DNA of 59,892 bases from a virus. Within the stretch, counting starts at the first letter, position 1. Every line of letters begins with the position of its first letter. The stretch covers positions 1 to 59,892 of the IMG/VR virus record IMGVR_UViG_3300021085_000033, one strand, 5' to 3'. Of this stretch, positions 42,501-51,535 are shown piece by piece. Made by a program: the position numbers and the translations under genes. The notes under the pieces are model-generated. The model did no database searches. It saw nothing but the letters and a program-made list of their open reading frames with translations, and was not told the origin of the DNA.

Positions 42501-45066
42501 CGTTAGCCCCCTTAATGTTGAGGGTGTCTGTCGTACTATCCGACCCAACTAATGAAACATCAACACCAGCTGTAGCATTTGCTGCCGCATTTAAATCGTA
42601 GGTAGTATCATATGATAATCCAGTGAGGTCTATATTTGTGTAAGTATTATCTTCATCTCTGTACCGTAAAGTTCCAGAGTTGAATGATAGCGAAGTAGTG
42701 GTCTCGTGAGGAGCAGAAATGGTGATTACATCATTTGCTTGCGTAACAGTTACATCTGCAGCACCTACGATGTTGATACTATCTGTTGTTGAGTCGCTAC
42801 CAACAAGGTTTACATCCACACCTGAAGATACATTATCTGAAGTGGATACCGTATATGTGGTATCTGTATCATCGTATAGTGCGGATATGTCAACCGTTAG
42901 CGTGCCGCCATCTAATTGAGTAGCTGTAATAACACCAGTAGACGAGTTGAAAGATAGCGCCTCTATCGTATTGTTATACGCATAGTTCCAGTTATCAATA
43001 CTATCTTTAGTAACCACAGCTGAAGTCTCGTCAGAAGCCTTGTAAATAATAAGACCGTCTTGATCTAAAGACATTACTTTAATGTAGTAGCCTGTAGAGA
43101 ACTCGTTGGTGTACCAGTGGTGCGATTCTGAATCAGGAGACTTAGCAGCATAGATGGCTCCATCAGTATTGAGACCAAAGAAACCTATAGGGTCTACTTG
43201 AGAGTCACCCGGAAGAATACTATAATCTCCATATGTTAACTCCACCTTGGTCTTAATAGTATCTTCTTGTAGGTAAAGGTCGGACTCGTTTATCGGGTTA
43301 TTGTAGAATGGCGCTGTTACAGCAAAGTAATCATCCTGAGATCCAGCATTTGCAAAATTTAAAGTTGATCCATTTTGCTTATTGCTAGCTGTTGGATTCA
43401 ACAAAGTGCCTGTCTGGGGAACAACCCTATGTTCTATGCTACCGATAAGGTTTAATGTACCGTCAGCGTCTACATCATATATATCGTTATAGTAGAATAC
43501 ATTTGCTCCGCTATCGTATTGTAGGTGGTACAGATATAGTATGCCGTAGTAGCTATCATATAACACACCACCAGAATGATCTGCAGATGGTATAACCACA
43601 GATGTAATCAAACTAAAGGTTTCGTCAGATAGCTTTAATCTAAACAAATTCGCTCCTTGTGTACTAACCGTCATCCAAATAGAATTTGAATAAAGATCGA
43701 TAGCTGGCGGACTAACGGCACCAATAGTTCCTATATTCGGTACAGCTGATGGTACTCTGTAGTCAGATGTATTTATAACTCTTGACGGCTCTACAAAAGA
43801 TCCAGTAAGCTGCATCTTGTAGATCTCCATATCATCTAGAAAGGAAGGGGATGTGTACTTTCGTGCCCAGTATAAATATCCATTGTATACATCTAAGATC
43901 TTTGTATTATCATTTTTATGACCTGAGATATTTAATGATTGATTGTCAGAAACAAAAGCTAATACATCATTAGATATAGATACATAAACTATTTTACCTT
44001 GACCGTTTAATAAAATGACTGTGCTGTTATCTGCGTCGTAGTAAAGACTTATTAAACCATCTATCAGTCCATATAGGTTTATAGTGTGAAGCGGTGTTGC
44101 TGTTGTGCCGTCAAAAGAAAATAATGTTACACCCGGACGCTGAATAGAACCACCAAAATTAGTAATCTTTTCAGAGAATCCAATGAATCTTGTTGAGCTT
44201 ATAGAAACGAATTTGTCGTAGTCTGGGTCACTCAAATATGTTCCCTCCCATACGTTCACGTAGTCTCCAGTAGATACATCTAAAAGAGCTATGCTAAAAT
44301 CTGGAGCACCAGATACCGGCTGTGGACCATACGAAGAAAGATACTTATCGTTAGAGTAGAAGAAGCCGTACCTACTAGGCGTAGTGAATGTACTGTCGAT
44401 TATGTCGACTCCAGTGATTGTAACCTCTGTAACAGCTTCCTCTACAGCTGGATTGTAATGTAATCCAATAGCTGCTGTATCAGCTGTATTATCCGTAGAA
44501 ACGAACATAGCGTTTACAGTTTCATACTCCTTGCTGTCTACAAGGGAGCTTGTGGAAGACTGGTACTTAGGAATGTATTGATCGCTTAGGTCTGCCCCTA
44601 GAGAAGATCCTGTTAGATATCTACCGTCTAGATTTACAGTTACGTCCGGTTGGTTCTGTACATTTAATGTGAGCGTACCATCATTAGAATTAAATGATGC
44701 AGCGTTTAAGAAGTCGTTAGTATTGTCTAGGTAAGACGATAAGTCAATAGATGTAGTATCACCCTCCTCATCAGAGTATTGCAAAGAGTTACCAACTAAC
44801 GACAAGGTTGTTAGCGTCTCAGAAGTTAGTAACCCCGTATCGTCAAAGCTGATGTTTACAGTATTATTCTCTTTATTGATGATAATACGGCTGTCACCAG
44901 TAACGATATTAACATATCCTTCGCCAGCCCCAGCCGCCGCTAAAGTGTCATAGGAAATAAAAGCCGTAGTAGGCTCTAATACCGTAATCTGGGAATTAGA
45001 TATAGGAGCAGGAACCGTAACACTCAGGTTCGTGCTGTTGTTGTTTATTGTTATAATGTTACTCAC
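39589..45066 (-). CDS. Large repeat tail fibre with S74 chaperone domain (1825 aa)
   Basis: The N-terminal 800 residues are beta-rich. The middle contains about ten repeats around ETTTSISF, TYTDEDN and DVTVTQSAGTITIDAPH. The C-terminus has SNSSIKYKKNVEDLEDKTGD, GLIAEEVEEIFPEVIG and a coiled coil, which is the S74 intramolecular chaperone. It follows the 120-residue adaptor gene, overlapping it by eight bases, and precedes a second S74 fibre. The larger protein may attach to the particle and carry the second, or the two may recognise different receptors. Confidence 0.88.
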   Translation of the reverse strand: MSNIITINNNSTNLSVTVPAPISNSQITVLEPTTAFISYDTLAAAGAGEGYVNIVTGDSRIIINKENNTVNISFDDTGLLTSETLTTLSLVGNSLQYSDEEGDTTSIDLSSYLDNTNDFLNAASFNSNDGTLTLNVQNQPDVTVNLDGRYLTGSSLGADLSDQYIPKYQSSTSSLVDSKEYETVNAMFVSTDNTADTAAIGLHYNPAVEEAVTEVTITGVDIIDSTFTTPSRYGFFYSNDKYLSSYGPQPVSGAPDFSIALLDVSTGDYVNVWEGTYLSDPDYDKFVSISSTRFIGFSEKITNFGGSIQRPGVTLFSFDGTTATPLHTINLYGLIDGLISLYYDADNSTVILLNGQGKIVYVSISNDVLAFVSDNQSLNISGHKNDNTKILDVYNGYLYWARKYTSPSFLDDMEIYKMQLTGSFVEPSRVINTSDYRVPSAVPNIGTIGAVSPPAIDLYSNSIWMTVSTQGANLFRLKLSDETFSLITSVVIPSADHSGGVLYDSYYGILYLYHLQYDSGANVFYYNDIYDVDADGTLNLIGSIEHRVVPQTGTLLNPTASNKQNGSTLNFANAGSQDDYFAVTAPFYNNPINESDLYLQEDTIKTKVELTYGDYSILPGDSQVDPIGFFGLNTDGAIYAAKSPDSESHHWYTNEFSTGYYIKVMSLDQDGLIIYKASDETSAVVTKDSIDNWNYAYNNTIEALSFNSSTGVITATQLDGGTLTVDISALYDDTDTTYTVSTSDNVSSGVDVNLVGSDSTTDSINIVGAADVTVTQANDVITISAPHETTTSLSFNSGTLRYRDEDNTYTNIDLTGLSYDTTYDLNAAANATAGVDVSLVGSDSTTDTLNIKGANDVSVSLINGDIVVDAPHETTTSLSFNSANARLTYTDEDGTGNIVSLASLVETVTSISFTSSTNTITYVDENNTSTDLVLDVYDYEIAQGTLASNTMPVVLNDAAGGSSSISILGSTNVTIGNPSQNVISIASQDTTYDLNVGGTANGTVTVTLTDGTNDDVITIVGTNDVAVTQSAGTITIDAPHETTTSISFSGNEITYTDEDNAGTVLNLDLYDYNLTTGSLAANQVPIELRNPYGLIDDVAIVGGTNVTIGTPAAGSISISSQDTTYDLLSGGAANGTVTVTLTDGTNNDVIDIVGTNDVTVTQSAGTITIDAPHETTTSISFASNIIAYVDEDGVTTTLDLSAYVDTTYDLLKAANATSGVDITLDGSDGTLDTVNFRGINDATVSLVGGNVTIDVPHETTTSISLANDTITYRDEDGGFTNLSLLAYLDDTDTTYTVSTTNAVSGANIVLTAGGSGSGTDSVSIVGGNNVTVTQAADVITVAAADETLTSLSLSSNILSYVDEDGTSTNLDLSLYLDDTNLARLVSGTLNGATGIATFTRDDSTTFTVDLSALFDDTDSTYDLNVSTNVSSGVDVNLVAGGASTGTDTVIFRGANGVAVTQAAGVVTIDGAVASSDNYVDALAFNTTSRVITIGRTGALSDLTATIPDNYVDALSFNTSTRVLTIGRTGSLSDLTATVPDNYVDNISWASGTGVLTIGRTGSLAGLTVNLDGRYLQSYTEIDTLQSVTDRGNTTTNNMQVYSGTTNHTWIKPSEIQFKGGGAINPTANTESLGIGAGIPFTNIDLKFLSNFRISRDGGVVLAFDTGLLQERMAFNSVLGGQYSGSTLGGQANFAVGGTGEFTGDLVVNNDAYITGDLEVTGTVTATSYSNSSIKYKKNVEDLEDKTGDVMKLRPVRYDLKKNDKTDIGLIAEEVEEIFPEVIGYKDGEVNGIDYARLSVVLLQQVQKQQSVIDSLEERLKKLEEK

Positions 45067-45421
45067 TTACGTCTTCATTTACTTTAAACACTCCGTACAA
45101 CCAAGTCTTAACAACACCGCTTTGATCACTCTGTAGATCATACACGTATATACCACCATCAACAGTTTCCATAGTTGATGCTGGTGCAGTTATAGTCAAG
45201 ACACCTAGTGCTGTACCAGTGTAAGTAAATGAAGAGTCTGGAATAATATCAGGTGTTGATGTATCGGTTTCCTTTACATCCATCTTCCAAACATAGCCAG
45301 AGCTAAGATCAATTGGAACTCCATCTCCATCTTTAAACGTGAAAGACACGGTAAAGGTGTCTCCTTTTCTGCAGGTGATATCTACTCTCTGAGATATGTC
45401 TAAGTTGATTTCTGTTGCCAT
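45059..45421 (-). CDS. Fibre adaptor-like beta-rich protein (120 aa)
   Basis: The protein shows DISQRVDITCRKGDTFTVSF, then DLSSGYVWKMDVKE and GGIYVYDLQSDQSGVVKTWLYGVFKV, the strand pattern of the small N-terminal domains (BppU-like) that link fibres to tails. It lies directly before the large fibre gene and behind a TACCTTTG box four bases from its ATG. Confidence 0.6.
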   Translation of the reverse strand: MATEINLDISQRVDITCRKGDTFTVSFTFKDGDGVPIDLSSGYVWKMDVKETDTSTPDIIPDSSFTYTGTALGVLTITAPASTMETVDGGIYVYDLQSDQSGVVKTWLYGVFKVNEDVSE

Positions 45422-45425
45422 ATTG

Positions 45426-45433
45426 CAAAGGTA
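45426..45433 (-). promoter_or_regulatory. Promoter -7 box for the fibre unit (leaderless)
   Basis: Minus-strand TACCTTTG followed by CAAT and the ATG of the adaptor gene. The start codon lies at about the transcription start. Confidence 0.5.
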
Positions 45434-45448
45434 CTAAATCATTGGTTA

Positions 45449-47860
45449 TTAAATACTTAGAAGATCTGATTCGTCAGCAAGCTCTCCTCTATTGCCTTGG
45501 CGTTGAGAGATAAGCTTTGACTGCTCTAAAGCCTGCTTCTTAACACGCTGATCTTTGCGATCTTCTTTCATAACCTCTGCGGAATTCTTAACGCGGCTTT
45601 CAACCTGTTGTTCAGCTATACCATATTCTCCTCTAAGCTTTTCAAGCTCCATACGCATCTGATGCTCTAGCTGAGCTAGCTGCGCCTTCATCTGGAACTC
45701 CATCTGCTTTTTCTGCATCTCTAGTTGTATAAGCGCCTGCTCCTTCTGAACTTCTGCCTGCATACTTGCTTGAGCTGCTTGAGCGTTAGCTTGAGATTGA
45801 GCTTGGATGTTTTCTTGCTGCATCGCTTGCATCTGAGCCATACGCTTCTTACGACGAATAATCAACAAGCGCTCTGCTTGATCAACGTCCTTGATATTAC
45901 GGATAGCCATAGCATCTTCTAGGTCGATCTCTTTCTGAGACAATGCAATCTGAATGTTCTGCTCTAGGTACTGACGGTCAGTATCGCTGAGGTCGCTCAA
46001 TACACGTACACCGAAGTTATACATAGGCAAATCCTTAAAGCTGTTCAGAACCTGCATATTTGTCTTGCCGATAGCTTTCTCGTAAACAGCATACAATACA
46101 GACTTGCTTGGCAGGATCTGTAAGCACTTAACGATATCTTCACACACCCTGCGGTAGTAAATCATTGCTGAGTTAGTGATGTCATAAAGCGCATTGTTAG
46201 ATGCATTTACAGCCATCTGGTTAACGCCTACTAGTGCCTCACCTTTAGGTGTTGTTCCGTCTACTACTTCGTTAATACCCGTAGCATCACGAATCATACG
46301 CAAGTAGTGGTTGTATAGAGCGATAAGCTCATTGATGTTTCGGATGCTGTTGTTGATCTCACGAATAGGCGGGTTCTGGAATCCCCCTTCAGGGTTCTTA
46401 GAACGATAGTACATCACACCAGTCTGCTCGTAGATATCTTGAATCTGAAGTGGTGATAGTTCACCGCCACGCCCAAGGTCTACGTTCTCAAGACCTTCAA
46501 TGTCTATAATGATACCATCAGGCTTGGCTTTAGCAACAGCTTGTTGTAGCTTAAGATGCGTAAGCTGTAGTTGATCAGCAAATCCAATAACGCTAGATAC
46601 TAGCGACTTAGGCATCATCTGACGAATATTTGTTGCTACAACACTGTAAGATAAACGAGCACGTGTTAAATCGTGGATGTTCTTAGGAACGTTGTTGCAC
46701 TGCTTGTAGTTATATACGTGATCTGTACCTATGATATAGCTACCTCCATATACAGTAGCGTTATTCATATTAACGATCTCTCTATCGTAGACAGAGTTCT
46801 TTGGAATTTCAAACTTTTCTCCCTTGAAGTAGAATCCTGTATTTCCAAATCGAGACATCTTCTTCTCGTAAACCATAGAGTCTACAGACATAAACTCAAA
46901 GTCAAGAACCTGAATACTATACTCATCGTATGGCATCTCCTGAACGTTAACGGTATCTCCTAGCTGTCTACGTGTAAAAGCATTTGGATCGTTACCATAT
47001 TTGTTCATTACGCTCTGAGCCATATTGTGGTATTCTTTCTCGGTAAACTGAGTGCCAGCAATACGTTTAAGCTCTGAGATAGACATAGTCTTTATATGTC
47101 CAGCATAAACCAAATCAGAGAATGTAGGATCTTCGGTGAAGTTGTGAATAAACAACTTAGGGTCTACATATTCCTGATTGATACCGTAATTAGGATCATT
47201 GGTTCTCTTTGACACCGCCATACCACAGTTAACTAAGTCTTCAACAACACGGCGATATACACGCTCGTCAAAGTTGTTCCAGCTTAAAGTCATCTGGGTG
47301 CCCAGCTGTGCAGCAACTTCAGCGTCAGTCTTCACATTTGTTTCTAGGAATATCTCTGCTTCTTCTGGAGTTTCAGGCAGTCTGTCTGGATCTGTATCTA
47401 CTTGTAGACCAGCTTCTTTAGCCTCCTTAAACTTATCCTTATTCTCGATGCGTGCTGCAATCTTTCTTTTCTTTATGTCTTTCTCGCTCTGTGATAACGG
47501 GTCTACAGCTTCAATCTGCGGATAGCGATAAGACGAAATGATTTTGTTGACAACGATCTTTGCAAACTTAGGAATGATAGGCACTGGAGTCCAGTCAATG
47601 GACATTAATGTACCATCTCCGTTATCCGGATCTAAACTATTAAGTATCTGTTTATAGATGGAAGTATCTTGTGTACCAGCGCCATAAGCACGCGCACGCT
47701 CAAATTCCTTGTAGCGTTTTCCGTATACGCTATTCTGATTGTCTAGACCTCCCCATTGTGCAAGCATAGCCTTAGCATATTGCAATCCATATTTAGGATC
47801 TAGCTTTGCTGATACATCTGCTAGCGGATTAGGGAAACCGCCTTTCATATTTTTATTCAT
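45449..47860 (-). CDS. Portal protein
   Basis: The 803-residue protein begins MNKNMKGGFPNPLADVSAKL and has LQYAKAMLAQWGG, YKQILNSLDPDNGDGTLMSI and IIPKFAKIVVNKIISSYRYP, which resemble portals of crAss-like phages. Residues after about 680 are a Gln/Met/Ala-rich coiled coil (the tunnel or barrel region of long portals). It lies just downstream of the large terminase, as is usual. A TATCTTTG box lies upstream at 47886-47893. Confidence 0.8.
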   Translation of the reverse strand: MNKNMKGGFPNPLADVSAKLDPKYGLQYAKAMLAQWGGLDNQNSVYGKRYKEFERARAYGAGTQDTSIYKQILNSLDPDNGDGTLMSIDWTPVPIIPKFAKIVVNKIISSYRYPQIEAVDPLSQSEKDIKKRKIAARIENKDKFKEAKEAGLQVDTDPDRLPETPEEAEIFLETNVKTDAEVAAQLGTQMTLSWNNFDERVYRRVVEDLVNCGMAVSKRTNDPNYGINQEYVDPKLFIHNFTEDPTFSDLVYAGHIKTMSISELKRIAGTQFTEKEYHNMAQSVMNKYGNDPNAFTRRQLGDTVNVQEMPYDEYSIQVLDFEFMSVDSMVYEKKMSRFGNTGFYFKGEKFEIPKNSVYDREIVNMNNATVYGGSYIIGTDHVYNYKQCNNVPKNIHDLTRARLSYSVVATNIRQMMPKSLVSSVIGFADQLQLTHLKLQQAVAKAKPDGIIIDIEGLENVDLGRGGELSPLQIQDIYEQTGVMYYRSKNPEGGFQNPPIREINNSIRNINELIALYNHYLRMIRDATGINEVVDGTTPKGEALVGVNQMAVNASNNALYDITNSAMIYYRRVCEDIVKCLQILPSKSVLYAVYEKAIGKTNMQVLNSFKDLPMYNFGVRVLSDLSDTDRQYLEQNIQIALSQKEIDLEDAMAIRNIKDVDQAERLLIIRRKKRMAQMQAMQQENIQAQSQANAQAAQASMQAEVQKEQALIQLEMQKKQMEFQMKAQLAQLEHQMRMELEKLRGEYGIAEQQVESRVKNSAEVMKEDRKDQRVKKQALEQSKLISQRQGNRGELADESDLLSI

Positions 47861-47885
47861 CGTTTCGCTGAATCGTTATCAACTG

Positions 47886-47893
47886 CAAAGATA
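47886..47893 (-). promoter_or_regulatory. Promoter -7 box for the portal gene
   Basis: Minus-strand TATCTTTG, a consensus TAnnTTTG element, about 26 bases before the portal start. Confidence 0.5.
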
Positions 47894-47900
47894 ATGATTA

Positions 47901-50024
47901 TTAACGTATGATTGGTTTTAACTTCCTGAAGAACTGTTTGTTAGAGAAGTCAGTCTTTTTATTTTCTTTCTGAACACGCTGGGCTGCCAATAAAGCAAGA
48001 CCAGAAGATATAGTAAGGTCATATGCGGTACGGTTATCTATCTTGAAATTAATCCAATCTTCAAGTGTTCTTTCAAAGTACATACGTCCGTAATCACCAT
48101 TCTCATTAAGACCTATATGCTCGTGAATATATGCCTCAATAGATTGAGCGTGAGCTTGAATAACATCCTGAGAGTTAGACGGTATCCCCTTAGTTTTTAC
48201 AGCTACTCTAGCTGTTGACTTTAGATGCTCTGGTCTATTCATAAGATAACCATCATAACCCCTGTTCTCAAAGTATCTAGCTATACCGTACTTGTTATTC
48301 TCTATAAGAATTTCATAACCGTAGTATACAGCAGCCATAAGAACATCTTCATAGAAAATTCTAGCAAGCGGTGGACGTGAAGCATACTCTAATACAAACA
48401 TATTAGAAGGGTATTCCATATTAAACTTATTATATAAATGGTATGCACCCTTAGATCCCCTTCCGTCAACAGTGGCATCAAGATCATAGCTATCCACTCC
48501 TCCGCATCCTAGATGTTTATTACCCGGTATTTTCTTTCCGTTTTCGGACAATACTTTGTTTCTAAGCTCTACAGGTGGTAACCAAGCTACTCTAAACCTA
48601 CCGTCTGGATCTGGCCTAAACAAGACCTCTGTGTCTTGAGCGCCATTGTTCCAAACAAAGTTTCCTCTAACCACAGGATGGGGGTACATCTCTTGATTGT
48701 GCTCTATCTGTTCGTAGATCTTACCAATATTAAATAAGCTAGCTTTTGTAGAATCCCTAAACGCTTCTTCAGCTGTAAAGGGAAACTGACGTATAACCTC
48801 ATTAAGCTCATTACTGTTATTTGATAACGCTTTTCGTTCATTCTTTAAATACGTTCTAGCACCAATATCAATATATTCATCATCTATCCCTTCTACAGCT
48901 TCATCAGGATCATTTATCACAGGGTTGCCATAGCGGTCAAAGAATCCCTCTAGTGCCTCATATGCCGGTACAAATATCCTATACAGCATACTCTTTGTGC
49001 GTCCGTTGGCGTTACGCTCAGTAGGGTCCGACATATCCCAAAGATCACGGTAGTTCCTACCGCCTTTATCTAATGGGTTAACGGTGGATCCAATAATAGC
49101 CTTACCTACAAACTTACGACCCACCATTAAACAAGTACGTTGTATACGCCATACTTCTAAGATGTCTTCAGGACGCTCAAACTTACCAGCTTCATCAATA
49201 AATATAACCTTAAGTTTCTCACCGTCATATGCGTTGGATGTGGTGTTGCGCCAATTGATTATTGTGTTAAGTGCTTCACCGCCACCAGCAGTCTTATTCT
49301 TTTTGGTAATACGTTTTGAAGGTTCCCGAAATGCCAACTCTGTACGGGGGTTTGTAGTACCATCTTGTATAGGCTTAAAGAAAAAGGGGTAGTGTCTATA
49401 CATACCTACAACTTTCTTCATAAAGATATTCTCCTGAGCGTCCTTACCAGTCTTAGACATAATACCTACGGTGACGTCATAGGTTGAAGTCCCTACATCG
49501 TCTAGCACAGAAGAAGCTACGTTTGTATATCCTGAACGGCGACACTTAGTATACATTTGTCCAGCACATCTTGGATCAACAAAACAAGCTTCAAGATGGA
49601 TCATAATGTCTCTCTGGAAGCTTAGGTAGTACCCGTAAAAACTAGCATCAATCTTACTCCACTGAAGCATCATATAATGCTTTCCGGTAATGTATGTAGG
49701 TACACCGTTATTGTAGAACCATAGACCATTATTACGGCGTTCAAATTCCCTGCGTATATATGGCTCGTACTTTTTCTTAAACTCTTTAGGCATATCATAC
49801 CACTCGTCCATAGACTTTATGCGTGCAAGTTCTACAGGCATATCCTGTCGCTTCCAACGTTGTTCTTCTACAGCTAGGTCGTTGTAAAGTATACGTTCGT
49901 GACTAGGTTGCTTAGGTAGCTGTATAGCAAGATTGGCGATTTCTATAACATCACCTTCAGTATCATTAGGGCATATGTTAATAACCTTATCTTCGTATCC
50001 TTTTATATCTTTAAGTACACCCAT
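47901..50024 (-). CDS. terL: Terminase large subunit
   Basis: The 707-residue protein contains NNGLWFYNNGVPTYITGKHY and GYYLSFQRDIMIH, an adenine-binding and ATPase region typical of crAss-like terminases, a degenerate Walker A area (KCRRSGYTNVASS), Walker B KVIFIDEAGKF and IIGSTVNP as the coupling motif. The C-terminal nuclease domain has GGVDSYDLDATVDG and later acidic residues. It packages DNA into the prohead. It overlaps the 98-residue upstream gene by one base. Confidence 0.9.
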   Translation of the reverse strand: MGVLKDIKGYEDKVINICPNDTEGDVIEIANLAIQLPKQPSHERILYNDLAVEEQRWKRQDMPVELARIKSMDEWYDMPKEFKKKYEPYIRREFERRNNGLWFYNNGVPTYITGKHYMMLQWSKIDASFYGYYLSFQRDIMIHLEACFVDPRCAGQMYTKCRRSGYTNVASSVLDDVGTSTYDVTVGIMSKTGKDAQENIFMKKVVGMYRHYPFFFKPIQDGTTNPRTELAFREPSKRITKKNKTAGGGEALNTIINWRNTTSNAYDGEKLKVIFIDEAGKFERPEDILEVWRIQRTCLMVGRKFVGKAIIGSTVNPLDKGGRNYRDLWDMSDPTERNANGRTKSMLYRIFVPAYEALEGFFDRYGNPVINDPDEAVEGIDDEYIDIGARTYLKNERKALSNNSNELNEVIRQFPFTAEEAFRDSTKASLFNIGKIYEQIEHNQEMYPHPVVRGNFVWNNGAQDTEVLFRPDPDGRFRVAWLPPVELRNKVLSENGKKIPGNKHLGCGGVDSYDLDATVDGRGSKGAYHLYNKFNMEYPSNMFVLEYASRPPLARIFYEDVLMAAVYYGYEILIENNKYGIARYFENRGYDGYLMNRPEHLKSTARVAVKTKGIPSNSQDVIQAHAQSIEAYIHEHIGLNENGDYGRMYFERTLEDWINFKIDNRTAYDLTISSGLALLAAQRVQKENKKTDFSNKQFFRKLKPIIR

Positions 50025-50320
50025 TAGCGTTTAGCAAACTGCTCACTGAAACCACCACCAAAGTCTTGATCACCTTCAATACCTCCAGTTTCCTTAAGTT
50101 CTTTAATCATCGTCTCAAGCTTTTGATACTCAGTAATTAATTCCTTTGCGTCTAAAGCAGATTCCTTAATACTTTTTAATTCAGCACGCCTACCAGATCC
50201 ACTCTGCTCAGTGTCAATAGGTCGTTTTATTTCTTCAGTGATATTACGTATAGCCTCAGCCATAGCTTCCAACAGCTCCTCACCTGCTTTAACGCTGCTG
50301 AATATTCTTTTACGACCCAT
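50024..50320 (-). CDS. Small helical protein, possible small terminase
   Basis: The 98-residue basic and helical protein MGRKRIFSSVKAGEELLEAM... has a coiled-coil core and a Gly-rich tail. It overlaps the terminase start (TAATG). Position and size suggest a small terminase or packaging partner, but no DNA-binding helix-turn-helix is evident. Confidence 0.5.
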   Translation of the reverse strand: MGRKRIFSSVKAGEELLEAMAEAIRNITEEIKRPIDTEQSGSGRRAELKSIKESALDAKELITEYQKLETMIKELKETGGIEGDQDFGGGFSEQFAKR

Positions 50321-50904
50321 TAAAATCCAGTTGCGTAGATATGATCAATGTGCGTACGATAAACTTCCTTTCCGTCAACCTTCATACGGTAGTCTGCGTG
50401 CTTCATAATCATCACCTTATCACCAGCTTTTAGACCTAGGTCTCTAACTACAGGTGAGTCATACACGACATATCCGAATTGATTGTATTCGGGTTTCTTT
50501 AGATTAGTAATGATTCCGCTCTCTGTAATCTCTTCATCAGGCTGGACCTCTGGATCGAGGAATATCCACTCTGACAACAGCTGTACATCGCCATCTTTGT
50601 TCTTGTAGGCGTAGGCTTGTGTAGACTGGCTATTGTTGGGATTGTACTTGACATAGTATATATCGTCTTGAACACGCTGTCTTGTTCCGTTTCCAGCAAT
50701 AAGCACGTGATGATGAAAGTAGAGTGTGTCACCAACCTCGGCTCCTGTATCGTACTTTAAAGGTACAGCTACAATCTCAGCTTCCATCTTTCGGTTCTCA
50801 AACTCGTTCCAATTTGGATCGATGTAAATAGTTGTGTCGCCTACTTCAACTTCATCGTTAAAGGCTTTAGGTAGACGCACAAAGAAGTCATAAATTGCTT
50901 TCAT
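50320..50904 (-). CDS. GroES-like co-chaperonin
   Basis: The C-terminal section GLKAGDKVMIMKHADYRMKVDGKEVYRTHIDHIYA (about residues 156-190) is very like the GroES core GDKVLFGKYAGTEVKVDG with the closing strand, and an earlier EVGDTLYFHHHVLIAGNG section gives the first beta-barrel half and mobile-loop region. At 194 residues it is longer than host GroES, like phage co-chaperonins. It could help the host GroEL fold capsid or fibre proteins, as T4 gp31 does. Confidence 0.7.
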   Translation of the reverse strand: MKAIYDFFVRLPKAFNDEVEVGDTTIYIDPNWNEFENRKMEAEIVAVPLKYDTGAEVGDTLYFHHHVLIAGNGTRQRVQDDIYYVKYNPNNSQSTQAYAYKNKDGDVQLLSEWIFLDPEVQPDEEITESGIITNLKKPEYNQFGYVVYDSPVVRDLGLKAGDKVMIMKHADYRMKVDGKEVYRTHIDHIYATGF

Positions 50905-50925
50905 ATTAAATTGAATTATGCTTAA

Positions 50926-51159
50926 TTAAGAAAAGTCGCAGTCGTACTCTAGAAGTACAGGCATACCCTCAACAGATTTCCAAAGCATTACGCCGTCTGC
51001 TGGGTGCTTTATATATATAAGGTATCTCTGAGTTCCATATTTATGTAGATGTTTATCATCTAATATGATAGTATCGACAATGCTTTCCCCTGCTTTTTGA
51101 CCTATGTAGTAAGCCATAGCCTTAAGGGGATTTACCCCAATGATAATTTTTCTAATCAT
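50926..51159 (-). CDS. Conserved small protein of unknown function (77 aa)
   Basis: The protein MIRKIIIGVNPLKAMAYYIG... contains DTIILDDKHLHKYGTQRYLIYIK and LWKSVEGMPVLLEYD. A similar arrangement occurs, in my memory, beside terminase genes of crAss-like phages. The function is not known. Confidence 0.65.
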   Translation of the reverse strand: MIRKIIIGVNPLKAMAYYIGQKAGESIVDTIILDDKHLHKYGTQRYLIYIKHPADGVMLWKSVEGMPVLLEYDCDFS

Positions 51160-51190
51160 TTTAATTTAAATTATATAAATAACACGGAAC

Positions 51191-51529
51191 TTAGTTTACA
51201 TCCCCGTCTCTTCGTGATAAGTTAATCCAATAATCTATGCTTGAGGTGTTATTCCTTTTTTCTTCTTCTACCTCCGCACGGTATATCTCCACCACGTAAG
51301 ACAATAGATCGTCTAATTCATCCTCGTCTTCAACGTCTACCATAGACAGCAAACTCATATTTACCATAGGTTCGCCATCCTCGTCAATGCTTGCGGAGTC
51401 AGGATTAATAAAGCCGACAGCTATGGTTCCAATGAATTCTTTTTCTAGGCCGTGTTTCTTAACGGTTTCTTTGACCGCGAGTATGAGATCTTGAATCTCA
51501 AGCAAGCAATCTTTGATTTCTTCTTTCAT
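51191..51529 (-). CDS. Hypothetical acidic protein (112 aa)
   Basis: The protein is helical at its N-terminus (MKEEIKDCLLEIQDLILAVK) and has a strongly acidic centre with DVEDEDELDDLLSYVVEIYR. No family was recognised. It lies between the head-fibre-like gene and the small conserved gene in the same operon. Confidence 0.6.
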   Translation of the reverse strand: MKEEIKDCLLEIQDLILAVKETVKKHGLEKEFIGTIAVGFINPDSASIDEDGEPMVNMSLLSMVDVEDEDELDDLLSYVVEIYRAEVEEEKRNNTSSIDYWINLSRRDGDVN

Positions 51530-51535
51530 ATTAAA

